DNA from: Heligmosomoides polygyrus polygyrus
Taxonomy: Eukaryota; Nematoda; Chromadorea; Rhabditida; Heligmosomidae
DNA: 64,000 nucleotides
NCBI GenBank assembly: GCA_947396885.1
Contig: OX377205.1
Span: forward strand, 73,132,969 to 73,196,968
Direction: 5' to 3'
Of this stretch, positions 10,643-22,095 are shown piece after piece (position 1 is the stretch's first letter; each line of letters begins with the position of its first letter). Position numbers and translations under genes: made by a program. Under the pieces are notes generated by a model that was given only the letters and a program-made list of their open reading frames with translations, ran no database searches and was not told the DNA's origin.

Positions 10643-11275
10643 CTTCTGATGAGATTGTGTACTACAGCCATCGCTTTTTTGCAATTTGTTCACAATGCGC
10701 GTCCAAAGTCAAATTTTCATCGAGGAGAAACCCAAGATCTGTTGCTTGATTAGTGCTTGTAATCTCATTTTCACCTAACTTGTATGTGTAGCCGGGATTT
10801 GTTTTTTCTAAATGAAGCACCCTAGTTTTTTTGACAAGAGAGTCGCCCCTCGTGCGACAAGCAATCAACAGCATCTATGGCTTACTGAATAAAGTTTTGA
10901 TCATGGATTGGTGAGCTATGGTAAATTTCAAGTCATCCGCAAAAGCTATGCATTCCACTCCTGAGCTTGTTATTAGTGACGGTAGTTAGTGGGATATTGA
11001 ATAGAATAGGGGATAGAACACAACTCCACTGAGAGCCGGCTGAGGTGCTGAATAATTGGAATTAACGCGTTCAGTAAAAGTTCTGCGATCCAAAAATTCA
11101 ACTATGCAAGAAATCAGTTGAGGATGTATGCCCACCATGATCAGCTTAGCTTTTAGTCTCTTATGGCATTCCCCATCAAAGGCTTTTGTAAAATCAAAAT
11201 ATCTGTTGACCAGTACTCCGAGCTGTAATGCTTCTCGTTGCTGTTCAGATGCTTGAGGATGAACGAGATCGAAGA
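10643..11275 (-). mobile_element. CR1-type LINE reverse transcriptase fragment
   Basis: Read on the minus strand, a broken frame contains the palm block DFTKAFD, then RTFTERVN and the active-site box AFADDLKF (10924-10946). It continues into a C-terminal part with TDLGFLLDENLTLDAHCEQI (10662-10874 region). Frameshifts and stops interrupt it. The motif order is that of CR1/Jockey-group LINE reverse transcriptases. Endonuclease and 3' end are missing, so this is a dead internal fragment joined directly to the GC-rich repeat. Confidence 0.7.
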
Positions 11276-11429
11276 CTCAACTACCCCTTCCATTTAACTC
11301 AAATAAATAACATTTTAGGAGGACCAGCCAAGCCAAAATCGAATTTTCTGATTTTTGTGTAGACTCGAGCGGTGTGCAATAAAGTTCTTTCGAAAGTTGC
11401 TTTGATGAGGGGTCTCCCACTTTGGGGCA

Positions 11430-11745
11430 CGTGTAGCACAGTCGGAGGAGGCGCCGTCTGTCGAGTGAAACCTCCTCCGAATCCTGGTTCGGATTTCCTA
11501 CCCGGGCCAACCAAGGCTTTCATCCCTTCAGGATCGGTGAATTGATACCAGAGTTGTCTGGGAAGGAAGAAGCGCTGACTTTTCCATCAGTTGGCCACCG
11601 CAAAGTCATTGTAAGGTGAAATACGCATTCAAATCGCCTTCACGATATCTCGTAGAGGTAGAATACGTGGCGCATCCCAGAAGGGATTGAGTAACGCCGT
11701 CCTTTATCCTTTATCCTTTATTCATTCATTCATTCATTATTGCAC
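11430..11745 (+). mobile_element. tRNA-derived SINE copy A, full length
   Basis: The head GTGTAGCACAGTCGGAGGAGG resembles box A and CCTGGTTCGGATTTCC resembles box B. A body follows (CCAACCAAGGCTTTCATCC, then ATACGCATTCAAATCGCC). The copy ends in GCCGTCCTTTATCCTTTATCC running into (ATTC)n. The same layout recurs at 26507-26800 and 34541-34835 on the other strand. SINEs of this kind are transcribed by pol III and copied in trans by a LINE; which LINE is unknown. Confidence 0.75.
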
Positions 11746-11854
11746 CCATAGTTTATCTTCCCATTTTGTGCCAAACTTGCATACTTTCCAGAATTTCTTC
11801 TTTCCCATATGATCTTGATGGGGTTCACAGGGGTTTTGAGCGGGACGTAAGCAC

Positions 11855-13460
11855 GACGCACGATCGAAGTCGGCCAGCATTCGCTCCGCCTGGCTGATGC
11901 TTGGTGTAATGTGCACGATGTCGTCAGCGAAGCGAAGATGGTGCGGTTGCCGGCCGTCGACCTCCACTCCCATGTCTTCCCATTCAAATTCGCGCATGAC
12001 CTTTTCGAGGATGGCGCTGAAGAGTTACGGGGATATGGTATCCAGTGTCGAACCCATCTCTTCACATTCTACAACGACGATTTAACCATTCTACAACGAC
12101 CTCTCTGACCTCGTTGTAGAATGGTGAAATCTTTGTCGTGAATCCACTGTACAGCTCTCGAAGGACTCTGATGTACTGAGTAGGAACGCCCTGAGTGAGC
12201 AGGGCTCCTTCAGTTTCGACGGAGTCGAATGCGTTCTTCAGGTCGATGAACGTAATCGTGTGTATGTGCTTGACCGTGCTGAATCCTATTCAGGATGACT
12301 CGATTGAACAGCTTGTAGAGAACAGAGGGAACGATGTATCCATCCTGCGGATGATGGCATGGGGGCAGGTGGACGTGGCTATGGAAGTGATCGGAGTAGA
12401 GGTCGTGGATAACCTTTTCCATGGTCTTTCTGGAAGAGGTGATGGTTCCGCCAGAACGTCAGAGAGCGGTCATCTTGGTCTTGAAGTTGGCGAAGTTCCG
12501 GTGGGCATTGCAGATGCTCAACCCTGCCACTGCAACGTCAGTCAACATATCCGCCCTTCTCTCCTTAAGATCCTCCTTTATTGCCGCTCTGCATATCCTA
12601 AGCTATGACGTCAGTTGGTAGTTGCCTGATGCTCGTGCTGCTTAATGCTGGTGTATCAGCTTGAGGGTTTCCGGAGACAGACGTCTCTTGATGGTCTTCC
12701 AGCTCTCAGCTCCATTAGCACTATCGCGGAGATGGTGCACGAAGCGGTCGTATTCCTCATCGATGTTGTCCATGACGGTATCTTCCCAAAGGCCGGCAAG
12801 AGAGGTGTACATGTCCCAGTTGGTGGTTGTTCTGGGACTCCTCTTTTTGAACATCGCGGCCTTCTCTCCTTGACACGAAAAGCGAAGCAAGCTGTGGCCG
12901 ATCCCGTGTAGAACTTGAGGACAACGGAGACGTCGGTCAGGCTATACTTGCGGTTGGAGATGATGTGGTCGATCTCGTTGTGTAACTGTCCACCGGGGAT
13001 TCCCAGGTACATCGTAGGGAGAAAGGCTTCTGGAACTGTGAATTCCCATGGATGGCCTTGGTCGACATGATAAGCTCAGACAGCCTTTCACATTGCTCGT
13101 TCAACTCCAAACCGTGGGTTCCGATGTGAAGTTCTTCCGGCGACTTTCGTGGCGCGATCTTGGCGTTGAAGTCGTCGACGATCACCTTGTAGAAGGTGTG
13201 GTCTTCCTTATAGAACTTTTCCAGCTCCACGTAGAAGACTTCAGCCTCCTCGTCATCGTAGCCGAATGTCGGGGCATACGCGATGAACATAGTCAAAGCT
13301 GGCACGGAGCCACAGAGATGGTGCCTTTTCGTCTCGGTCAATTCGATGAAGTCGTACTTGATCTTTATGGCTGGCATCATCATGTCCTCGACGGACGCTT
13401 CCGAACCGAGAGTACGGGCGTTGTAAATGCATATCGTCATCCTAGTCCTTCTCAATTTGG
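11855..13460 (-). mobile_element. RTE LINE relic, 3'-truncated and internally deleted
   Basis: On the minus strand the endonuclease part (13455-12937) has AYAPTFGYDDEE and VDDFNAKIAPR, followed by linker sequence matching the copy at 61213-64000. A shortened reverse transcriptase segment ends around LRFADDIVHITPS (near 11935). The thumb and C-terminal part are absent. Large pieces between linker and active site are missing compared with the 62-kb copy. Frames are broken in several places, and a 15-bp snap-back duplication at 12085-12125 lies inside it. It is clearly non-functional. Confidence 0.85.
12085..12125. repeat. Perfect 15-bp hairpin inside the RTE relic
   Basis: ACCATTCTACAACGA (12085-12099) and its exact complement (12111-12125) enclose an 11-nt loop. 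The related copy near 62230 has only one arm of this sequence, so the other arm is a local inverted duplication. Confidence 0.85.
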
Positions 13461-13997
13461 TTTGGCTCCGAGATTTTAGCAGCGTACTTGTCCTTCCTAT
13501 CGCTGCAGAAATAGGAGCTCTTTCTAGGTCAGGGGAATGAAGCTCTTTCGTGCTGCTGTGTTTGATTGGAGTACATACGGATACCTAGTCAGGCTCTGTC
13601 GTGCGGACGAAGAACTCCGAGCACCCAGCCAGACTGTTCGAAGGGACGGGGCGAGACTTTCGAGGCGGCCTCGAAGCGCCTTACATATACTCCCAGTCTA
13701 CCGAGTGCAAACGTTTGGCCGAGCCGACACAGTTACAATCCGCAGGAGCGAACACATCCTGCACAAGGAACGCGTCGACCCGACACAGCAGGAGCAAGGA
13801 GTCCATCCCCTGCATCCCACCTGCGTCTCTGGGCATACACGGTCGCTTTTGGTTCACGTGTCATTCCATTATCCAACACCCGGGACGCGCCACGTGGCCC
13901 TGTGACAAGCGGCCCGAGATACCTCTTAACAAGAGAGCCCGAAAGCCCTCTATTGAGGGAGATCCGTGGTGAGCTGCATAAGTAGTGGTAAGAGGCG
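13461..13997. other. Possible 5' part of the RTE relic
   Basis: GC-rich sequence with frames open on both strands (13566-13985 plus, 13733-14011 minus). Its position upstream of the antisense endonuclease fits an RTE 5' region, but no motif proves it. Confidence 0.3.
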
Positions 13998-14487
13998 GTT
14001 TCCGTTGACATGCACTCGAAGTGGACATTCAGGTTAGCTCACTAGAAAGCCAGTGGCTCCATGTGAAGTCCCGGACATTCTCATCGACAGCTCATCGACC
14101 AGGGTGTTAATTGCCGGTCCTTCCCCATAAACTTCATTGCCATCGTAATCGTGACGTTGGAACGGAGCCTAACCGTACATCCACGTGGGATTTGTTTTGG
14201 ATTACTTTTGGCTCTGTAGCTGGAGGCAACAAACTCCAAGGTGAAGAGAGGCCTTGCCTAGAGTAAAGAAGCTTCATCCAAAAGTAATCCAAAACAAATC
14301 CCACGTGGATGTACGGTTACGCTCCGTTCCAACGTCACGATTACGATGGCAATGAAGTTTATGGGGAAGGGCCGACAATTAACGCCCTGGTCGATGAGCT
14401 TGGGAATGTCCGGGACTTCACATGGAGCCACTGGCTTTCTAGTGAGATAGCCTGATGAATGTCCACTTCGAGTGCATGTCAACGGAA
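13998..14487. repeat. Long foldback with ~210-bp arms
   Basis: 13998-14212 is the near-perfect reverse complement of 14278-14487, with a loop of about 65 bp. The outer ends are TTCCGTTGACATGCACTCGA and its complement; the inner ends are GGATTACTTTTGG and CCAAAAGTAATCC. The left arm has a small extra duplicated piece around ACAGCTCATCG. No coding frame, tRNA-like head or obvious target duplication was found. The transcript would form a very stable long hairpin. Confidence 0.85.
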
Positions 14488-16479
14488 AAACAAAGCCGTT
14501 AATTAGAGTACGTCCGGGTGGTAGAACTTATAGCTGTGTCAGAAGTCGCCTATTCGATGGGCGTTTCTTCCCGTTACGTTTCTTCAGAAAAATTGTCTGC
14601 ACTTTTTTCAGGTTTCAGCTTGCAACGTTTCAGACTAAGCTGAACGAGCTGAATAAGCACAGCAGCTGAATAGCATATGACCACTATGTCAACGAAAATA
14701 GCTGTGCGTAATAGGATTGGGAGAAATTTCGTTGACAAGGGCATGCAACCATGACGGAAACAGACCATTCGATTTGGACGTTCTTCAGATCAGTGCTTTG
14801 AACTAGGTGTCGCATTTCACGTGCTCGCTCTTTACTTATAAAGTTTAGGGGAACCTCGATCCCGTTTCCTTGGCAGATCTTTTGAGATTGCAACGTAGAA
14901 TTAACAGACCTAAAATCACTTTATTAAAATTGAGCTCTAAAGGTTGCTCCAGCAATTTGCTTTGGCGAACGCCATGTACTTTGCATCTGTGTGGCTTTGC
15001 GGAAGCATCTTGAGTGCTACTTACCGACTGATAACGTTGGGGTTACTACGAAGAAGGAGAAGCAGTTCATAATACCTGACGCGTGGGAAGCTAGATTGTT
15101 CTGGTGACTGAAGGAGCCACTATTCGAGCCGTACTTCAACAACGGCGTCTCCTACCAGCACGCTAAAACGACGAAGATAAAAAAATACAAGTCGGCATTA
15201 TTGAATCCCTTGGAGAGAATCGATTAATCAACGTGATTAGTATACTTAACGGTATATCTTTCAAGCAACGTGGAGTGCGTATTTGACCTACACGACCATT
15301 TGCGTTCTAAGCCGATGTGCAAGTCACTGTTTCATGATTGCTAGACAACTTTGGTTTCCATTTTTCCATCAGTGGCCAGAAACGGTTCTTTAGCCTGACC
15401 TGAACCAAGATGCTGGATTCTGGTACTCCGCAGTTTAATACTACGAGTGCGCGAAAACGAAAGCTTACCATATATAACCCGCTAAATCCGTCGGTCACGC
15501 TGTCACTCACAGGGAGGGGACTGAAGCCAAGAGATGCCTATGATAGTGCGGCGTATGCCAGCCGGGTTCTCTTTCAGCTTAACCATGGGTGACTGCTGGC
15601 GAACTGATAACCTTGGCGGCTGATCACCAAAGTTTATGGTTTATTCAGCGGCCAACGCGTCAGGATGTGAATGGGGATCAAATGCAGAGCGTAGTGATTC
15701 AGAAGACGTGCTGAAGACGTCGTCCAATTTGCGTATAGATCCTGTGTAAGGAGGATCAGTAGGAGATGATCAACAAAACCCACTAGAGGGGGAGCGTGAA
15801 TAAGGGAGGGGGGACCAGCATTTTCCCTCAACATCGTTCAGTGTGTGTCGGATTTCTGAAGACGGCTTACAGAAGTTGGTCACGTGTGTCGGAGTGCAGA
15901 ATTGTCATAGACGCCGTGGCAACGTGGTGACACGTGAGGCTGGACTCAGTGCCACACGTGCGTCTTTAACTCTCACTCCGTTTCTTTGCCACCACATAGG
16001 TAACAAAGCATTGGCTAGGTAAGGCGGCGGGGGGGGGGGGGGGGAAGGAGTAGAGAGGATGACTATGGGATTCGGAGGAGTATTATTGCCTCAGTAAGCG
16101 GTGTCGACCAATACCAATTAATATTAGTTATGCTTCTGCAGACAACACCGGATTGAGAGTCTCATTACCTGTTTCTCGATACGTAGAGAACGAGCACTTC
16201 GGACAATAAATCGGATACATGCGATAGAGGGTGGATGTGCTTTATGAAGCCGTGAAGATTCTGACCCACCATATTCCGTTGCATTAATCTGTATAGTGAA
16301 GCCAGTTTTTTAACAGCAATAAAAGTAAGAAAGTGTAAAGAAGAAAGGAGGAAGGTTGGGGTTCTTCCACTCTCGGGGTTTGGGGCGAAGCCCCCAACCA
16401 GACGTTTGGTGGATGCTAGGCCGCTGAACGTCTGGTAGTATGAAAGCTCATAAATCTTAAAGGTTTCCTGTGAGGAGGA
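14488..16479. other. Unassigned stretch with a poly-G tract
   Basis: No recognised gene or element. A run of about 17 G sits at 16030-16046. Short frames on both strands show no motif. Confidence 0.35.
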
Positions 16480-16803
16480 CCATGCTGCTCTTCAAACGGC
16501 AATAAACACAATTGCAGATTGGCCAGCGAAGTGGAACCTTCCCAGGACAAAATCCAAAGTGTTTCACCTTGGCAATAGATCAACAGAAAGAGTTATCACC
16601 TTAATGGGATTCAGCTCGGTAGTTCAGTCCAACTACGATACGTGACTTAGGATCTTATTCTACACAAAGCTTTCATTGTGAACTGCTCACTGTGAACGTC
16701 TAGTGAAAAAAGCTGACCGTGTTGTGCACTGCATGTTCAAATCTCTACGCACTTAGTCTCCTACACATTTAGTGTTCGCCTATAAGAGATATGTTAGACC
16801 GTT
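16480..16803 (+). mobile_element. CR1-type LINE fragment, C-terminal RT piece
   Basis: Translating with several breaks gives IADWPAKWNLPRTKSKVFHL and, later, CMFKSLRT and FAYKRYVRP. This is the sequence that follows the active-site box in CR1-type reverse transcriptases. It is followed immediately by another fragment that starts before that point, so this is a separate, truncated copy in head-to-tail order. Confidence 0.6.
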
Positions 16804-17725
16804 CAGCTCTATGCTGATGACGTCAAACTATATGGGATGGATGATAATGAAAACAAAACCGGAATACGTATGGCGCTTCAAAGTTCCATTGAACGGAAGT
16901 AACTCTGGGCCAGTTGTTTAGGTATTCAAGAGGAACACCGATAAGTGCGTATTAGAATGACGACGTGACCTTATATGCCACTGAAGATAAGCAGCTTCAA
17001 ACAGCTAAGCAGCTTAAAACCTGCCGTTACACAAAATACCTTGGCGTAATGTTTGACAATGATCTGAAGTTTTCGACACACATTGATGGTTTAGTTCCTA
17101 AAGCCTACAGCACTTTATTTTGTTTATTCCGCAATACAAAATGTTGTGATGAAGCAATATTGCTGAGACTTTATAAGCTTCACGTGCAGCCTCGACTTGA
17201 ATACTGCTCTCCAGTTTGGAGTCCCACTTGAAGAAGGATATTCGCAAATTAGAAAGAGTGCAGCAGGTCTTCACCCGTCTACTCTGGTATAGGGTGAAGC
17301 GTCCTCGAGGTGGAACCGGCATGTCTAATTTTACCCATAGATTAAATGTGTTTGGTTTAAAGACACTGCAATAGAGTCGTTTTGCTTTTGACTTCACACG
17401 TGGTTCCCGAATTCTCCGAATTGAAACGAAATTATTGGCAAGCAAATATTGGGTATTTGTGCCATCAACCATGCGTTTTGGAAGGTTTAAGGTTCATTAT
17501 CGTAGAATCGGCAGCAAATATTCATTAATGTTTAGCAACCTATTTAACTGTTGTGCCAGCTGGATGTAGCTGCTACCATATGTACCTACATATGTTTTAA
17601 AAAAATGTTTTCTTTTTGTTGTTTTTTTTTTCGTGTTTTTTCAGTGCTGGATCTGGCTCTAGACTTCCATGCATACAAGATTATGCACACCTTTAAGTGC
17701 AATAAATAAATAAATAAATAAACAT
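16804..17725 (+). mobile_element. CR1-type LINE 3' end with (AAAT)n tail
   Basis: It opens with QLYADDVKLYG (16804-16836), the RT active site. After a break comes a frame (16965-17231) with YTKYLGVMFDNDLKFSTHID and PRLEYCSPVW, typical of the CR1/L2 C-terminal region. It ends in AATAAATAAATAAATAAATA at about 17700-17725, the microsatellite-like 3' tail of CR1-group LINEs. In-frame stops show it is dead. Confidence 0.8.
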
Positions 17726-18540
17726 GCTGAAGTGGAAATGGTGCTTCAAGAAGAACTTTAAAAATTGACTGTGCACGTTATCTTCATGTCAATAAAAAAC
17801 TTTTTTGACTAAAGCAGTCTTGAAATGTGGCCATATCCTAGATATCGAGTGTTTGGGTAGTTTCTAATTTGCATGCGACGATTAATAGCGGCAGGATTCA
17901 GTCTTCGTTCTCAAAATTATTTAGAGACTATATTCCAGATTGGACCTTGGTATAATGATGAATAGTGACTGCAGAATTGGATCGAACTTGAGATCTGCTA
18001 TGTAAGGGCTGGGCCCGCAAAGTAAGGGCTGGGCCAGTTCTCGTTCCATCACCACCTTTCTAAAGCGCTGTGCCTTGTAATTGGCCCCTGGACGAATAAC
18101 CCCTTCAAGTCTCCTTGTTTTTTCCAGGCTCTAACGAGGGCGGTTGCACCAGAACGTGAGCTGGATAAAGATTTACTAGCATTCTCGGTCTCAAGCTCGA
18201 AACACTTCTACGATCAGTATTTGGAGACCATTTCAGTTGATAGACGTGCTTATCAACCTTCTTTAACGGTTATCATAGTCGAGACGTCACCATCTCAAGC
18301 GGTCAACTGTGGGAAATTCTACGTTGGCTATACAATATGCTGCTGAATAATTTAATTATTTTCTTATAGGTAAATACTTTCTAAAGGCTTAGTTGACTGT
18401 TTAAGATAGAAAAGTGTGTTTTGCACACTACAAAAGTTCCAAATTCCAAATTTACAAGTTTGTTTAAGCGTGTATATCGCAGCGGAGGTGTATTAAATGA
18501 GACGTCGTCGACGAAAAATTATCGCATTACATGCGGGTGT
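17726..18540. other. Unassigned intergenic stretch
   Basis: No supported feature; AT-rich with only short frames. Confidence 0.35.
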
Positions 18541-18640
18541 AATAAAGGATAAAGGTCGGCGCTGTTGAATTACTTTGCGAGGTGAGTCACTTATTCTATT
18601 TCTGCGGGATTTCGTGGAAGCAATTTGAATTTGATTGAGA
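18541..18640 (-). mobile_element. SINE 3' tail fragment
   Basis: AATAAAGGATAAAGGTCGGCG followed by TTCTGCGGGATTTCGTGGAAGC is the reverse complement of the SINE 3' end. The tRNA-like head is missing. Confidence 0.65.
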
Positions 18641-19126
18641 TGATCGTGATCTCAAAAGCTATATTGGTCCCTGGTCGACTCTGGTGTTTATTTCTCATTA
18701 CGTATCACTGCTTATGTATAATCAGCTTTTGTGCTTTTAATGGCTTTGTTTACTTGGTTTTGTTTTGTTTATCGGGACATGTGCATTGTTTTCGTAAGAA
18801 TTCCACTCATCGCCTAAGTTTTTCGTAGTTAATTGACTAATAGCTCGAGAGTGGACGGATGGCTAGTGCGGCCCACAATGATGCTGAGAGATTAGGATAA
18901 CTTATTGTGAAAGAGCAAAGCCCTATACGAGTGATAGCTACTTTAATGGAAAAAGAATGGAAAATAAGGGATTCGTTTGGCTTTCGCTTCACGTTGACCG
19001 GTAGGCGAAGGCTAACTAAACAAAACATCCTTCCCCTGTGCTCATCAGTAAGGGAGATGAGTTCGCTGCAAATTAACTTAAACATCTCCTGTTGATGTTG
19101 GACGTTGGCGAATGGCAAATAGGTAA
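18641..19126. other. Unassigned sequence
   Basis: Two short frames (18625-18828 plus and 18837-19118 minus) have no recognised domain. Confidence 0.3.
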
Positions 19127-19411
19127 AAAGCTAAGGATGAACGGCGGCGTTTATCAACCCCTTCTGGGATGCACCACATATTTACACTTCTTCGGGATGT
19201 CGTGGAGGCATTTTGAATGCGTATTTGCTCTACGCAACGGCTTGCGGTGGCCAGCCAGGACAAGTCAGCGTTTTATTCTTTCCGAACAAATCGTCTCGCA
19301 CCAATTAAACAATACCAGGTTCTTGGTTTGGAGTTCCCGCCCAGGCCAACCAGACCCTCCATCCTCCCTGTGTCGGTTAATCCTCCTCCTCCTAGTGCGC
19401 TACCTCGCGCC
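19127..19411 (-). mobile_element. SINE copy with internal inversion
   Basis: Tail (19127 onward) and head remnant (19378-19411) read in minus orientation, as in the copy at 34541-34835. The middle segment 19311-19377, with the box B region and the CCAACCAGACCCTCCATCC block, reads in plus orientation. The flanking order is kept, so the piece appears to have flipped in place. Box B is therefore turned against box A, which should abolish pol III transcription of this copy. Confidence 0.7.
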
Positions 19412-19639
19412 TCGAAGAAATGCATAGGAACTAAAAATTCTGAGCTACTAGCTGGATTATCGCTTCATGGGGCTTTCTGGTACGCCCTTGGCAGATAAAT
19501 ATGAAGAAGTAAATATGACATGCATTATAGACACGAATACCATAGAGGAAGCGACAAGGAGAGCGCACCATAATTCAAGAAGAAGATCCACCATAGAGGG
19601 AAGGGCTAGGGGATGATAGAGTGAAAAGACGAGAGGTTG

Positions 19640-19875
19640 TTAGGGGAGGCAACAAAGCTGACCATCAAGTCAAAAGGTGGGACGAAAAGGCTGATTTCTG
19701 TGAGAAGCGGGAGGTGGGCCTGTCGCAATTTAAGGAACGGAGGACGAAGCTTCAAGGCCATTTTGGGTGGAAAATCCGGAACCAGGAGCGGTGTCGGAAT
19801 CGTCGTTTTCGGACGTTTTCGTGAATCGATCGAAAGATTCAGAGCTTAGCGTCCAGTTGCTGCCGGAAAAGATTG
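19640..19875 (+). mobile_element. RTE endonuclease scrap
   Basis: The text contains FKAILGGKSGTRSGVGIVV, matching the endonuclease segment FKAILCGSPRTTSGVGVIV of the RTE at 56020-59051. About 80 codons remain, without the rest of the ORF. Confidence 0.6.
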
Positions 19876-20083
19876 ACATTATTTCCGTACACTTTAAAAT
19901 AATCATGCCTAAGAGCGAATTCGATTCGTAGTTCACTTGGCGCGTATCAATACATCATGAGTAGAGCATTTTCCAGGCCTTGTCACTAGAAGCTCCTCAT
20001 TTTATCTTACTCTAATGCTAACTCAGAATGACTCGTCGGGTTTCTTTTGATGAATACGAGCAGCATTAATTACAAGCTCTTAC

Positions 20084-20259
20084 AACAAATAGGTGATTCA
20101 GAGCGGCGTCAAATTTCAAAAGGTATTTCGCATTCTCTTGTGCTCCGACTGCTAACTTAGGATCATCAATATCTGCTCTGTCTGTAAATTCTGTAGTAGG
20201 ACCGGCATAAACAAGACCCCAAGGGGAGCGTGGATCGGAGTAATCCCACGTAAATGAGG
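20084..20259 (-). CDS. Candidate internal exon of an unknown host gene
   Basis: On the minus strand a 176-nt open segment is bounded by CTTCAG before it and GTAAGA after it, good nematode-style splice sites. It encodes about 58 residues including DYSDPRSPWGLVYAG and DDPKLAVGAQENAKYLLKFD, which look more protein-like than most frames here. I do not recognise the family, and neighbouring exons were not found. A CR1 fragment in the opposite orientation begins just upstream of its acceptor, so it would lie in an intron. It could also be chance or a pseudogene piece. Confidence 0.3.
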
Positions 20260-20329
20260 CTGAAGCAGAGATGTTTTTGTGCGTATGACGCTCGCCTATT
20301 CCCATAAGGGAGAAATACATCCGCCTTCT

Positions 20330-22095
20330 TGCAAATTTCTTTCTGCAGAATTTCTGCATAGAGCTGCAATTGTTTGTATTATATTCAACATCTCACTCGG
20401 TGAGGTTCCGCGGGTTTGGAAGCATGCACTTGTAACTGCTATCCCTAAAGTAGCTCCTCCGCAGTCGGTTTCTCAATTTCGTCCCATTAGCATAACTCCT
20501 GCTTCTATCAAAGTTATGGAAAGCATTATAAGGGAGAAGCTGTTGACCTGGTTACCCCGACTTAATGCGGGGTAACCAGGTCAACAGCTTTCACCAGAGC
20601 GCCATGGCTTTCTTCCAGGACTTTCCACGGCTACGAATCTTATAGACAGCTTGCATGATTGGAGACTAGCACTGAATCTAAGAAAAGTGATAGACGTCGT
20701 CCACTCGCAAAGCCTATGCTGCACTTTATTTCATTTTCCCCAATGTTTGCAGTAGCAAGCCTGACGTTCTCATCAATTTGTATAAGGCCTTCGTTCTCCC
20801 TCACTTGGAATACTGCTCCAAGCTTGGAGTCCTACCGTCAAAAATCTCATCCTAAAAATTGAAAAAGTTCAAAAAACTTTTACGAGACTTGTTTGCAGTC
20901 GACTACACTAAGGTAGATTCTCGAGAGACATGCCGAGTTATGGAGAGCGTCTAAAACTGCTGGGCCTTGCATCACTACTGCGCAGAAGGGCAACATCGGA
21001 TCTGGTTTTCTGCTTCCAAATACTTCGAGACGAGCTTAAACTTCGTGCTAGCAAATACTGGATCTTCAGGACGTGTGATCTGAGTTCCAACGGTTTCTTC
21101 AACATCGACTACCCCTCAATTCACAAAAGGAGTACACACAGTTATTTAATTTTATTTGCTACCGAGGGGCGAGATGGATTCGACACTTGCCGGCTGATGT
21201 GTTAAACTCAGTGAATAGCAAAATCTTCAGAGAGCGGTTGAGCAGAATTGATGTTGTACATATTTTAGGAATTTCCGACGTCATATAAACGAGACATCAA
21301 ACCTCATCACTCGTGAACAGTGCTGCTTCATTGACTGTCGCATTGGGATAAAATACCTTTTTCCTCGTCTCTTTTTATCTACGTGTTTTGAATGCGTTGC
21401 TGCTTAGGTAGCTATACAAAAATCATGGTGATGCTCTGCAGCCACAACTCATTCTTATCGGATCACCGATCGGGCTTCTACATCGTGATTCGTTTTTTCT
21501 TATGTTTTAGTTGCCCTTTATTGTTTGTCTTCTACTAGAAGCGACCTTCCTTGGTAGTACACCTCGTTTTTGAAATTAGTTCAGATCTGCGTGATTTGCG
21601 ATCGGGCTTTAACAATACGGTGCAAATAGTTGTCCTCTCTGGTGGCAGACTGCAGCTGCGTTGTGTATTTTGTGTGATCCGAATTGCTGCTTGTCCTAGA
21701 TATCAGACCCATGGGGCTGCAAGCGTTCCCTTGTGCCGAAGTTCTAGCATCTACCACCGGGCATCATAGCTAGCTGATGCGTACAAGCAGATTGGCTTTG
21801 CTTCCATTAAAACCTTGGCATATTAGTAAAGTGAAAGTTGCTGCCATATAACTTAGAACCAATTGTTCTGCTCTCTTGCAAATTGAGCTAAAATCTATCG
21901 CTAAACTGCGGACTAAAGCAAATTTACATATATCTTTTTTACGCTGCCAACGGATATCGCTGCCGCTTGCTATTTTTCTAATTTCTATTTTGATGATTTG
22001 TTAAGTTTATATTTTTCTACCACGGTTGTTGCTGTTTCTTTCTTATTGCCCACATGTTATGTACGTCGTCTTGACGTTGATAAATAAATAAACAA
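20330..22095 (+). mobile_element. CR1-type LINE, RT to 3' end, broken
   Basis: The first frame has GEVPRVWKHALVTAIPKV and FRPISITPASIKVME, the start of the RT domain. Later pieces include HLEYCS and the terminal block YGERLKLLGLASLLRR (20930-21205). The RT active-site region is largely deleted. A long 3' region follows, ending in GATAAATAAATAAACAAAT near 22079-22095. A perfect 23-bp hairpin (20537-20590) interrupts the RT. The copy is non-functional. Confidence 0.75.
20537..20590. repeat. Perfect 23-bp hairpin inside a LINE
   Basis: The left arm 20537-20559 and right arm 20568-20590 are exact complements separated by the 8-nt loop ACTTAATG. It interrupts the CR1 reading frame and looks like a snap-back duplication. 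Confidence 0.9.

Noticed and set aside
13048..13479. 143-codon plus-strand frame
   Set aside because: Antisense shadow of the RTE endonuclease relic; the same shadow occurs at 63539-63964.
16030..16046. Poly-G run as a regulatory G-quadruplex
   Set aside because: A single homopolymer with no gene nearby; length may also be a sequencing artefact.
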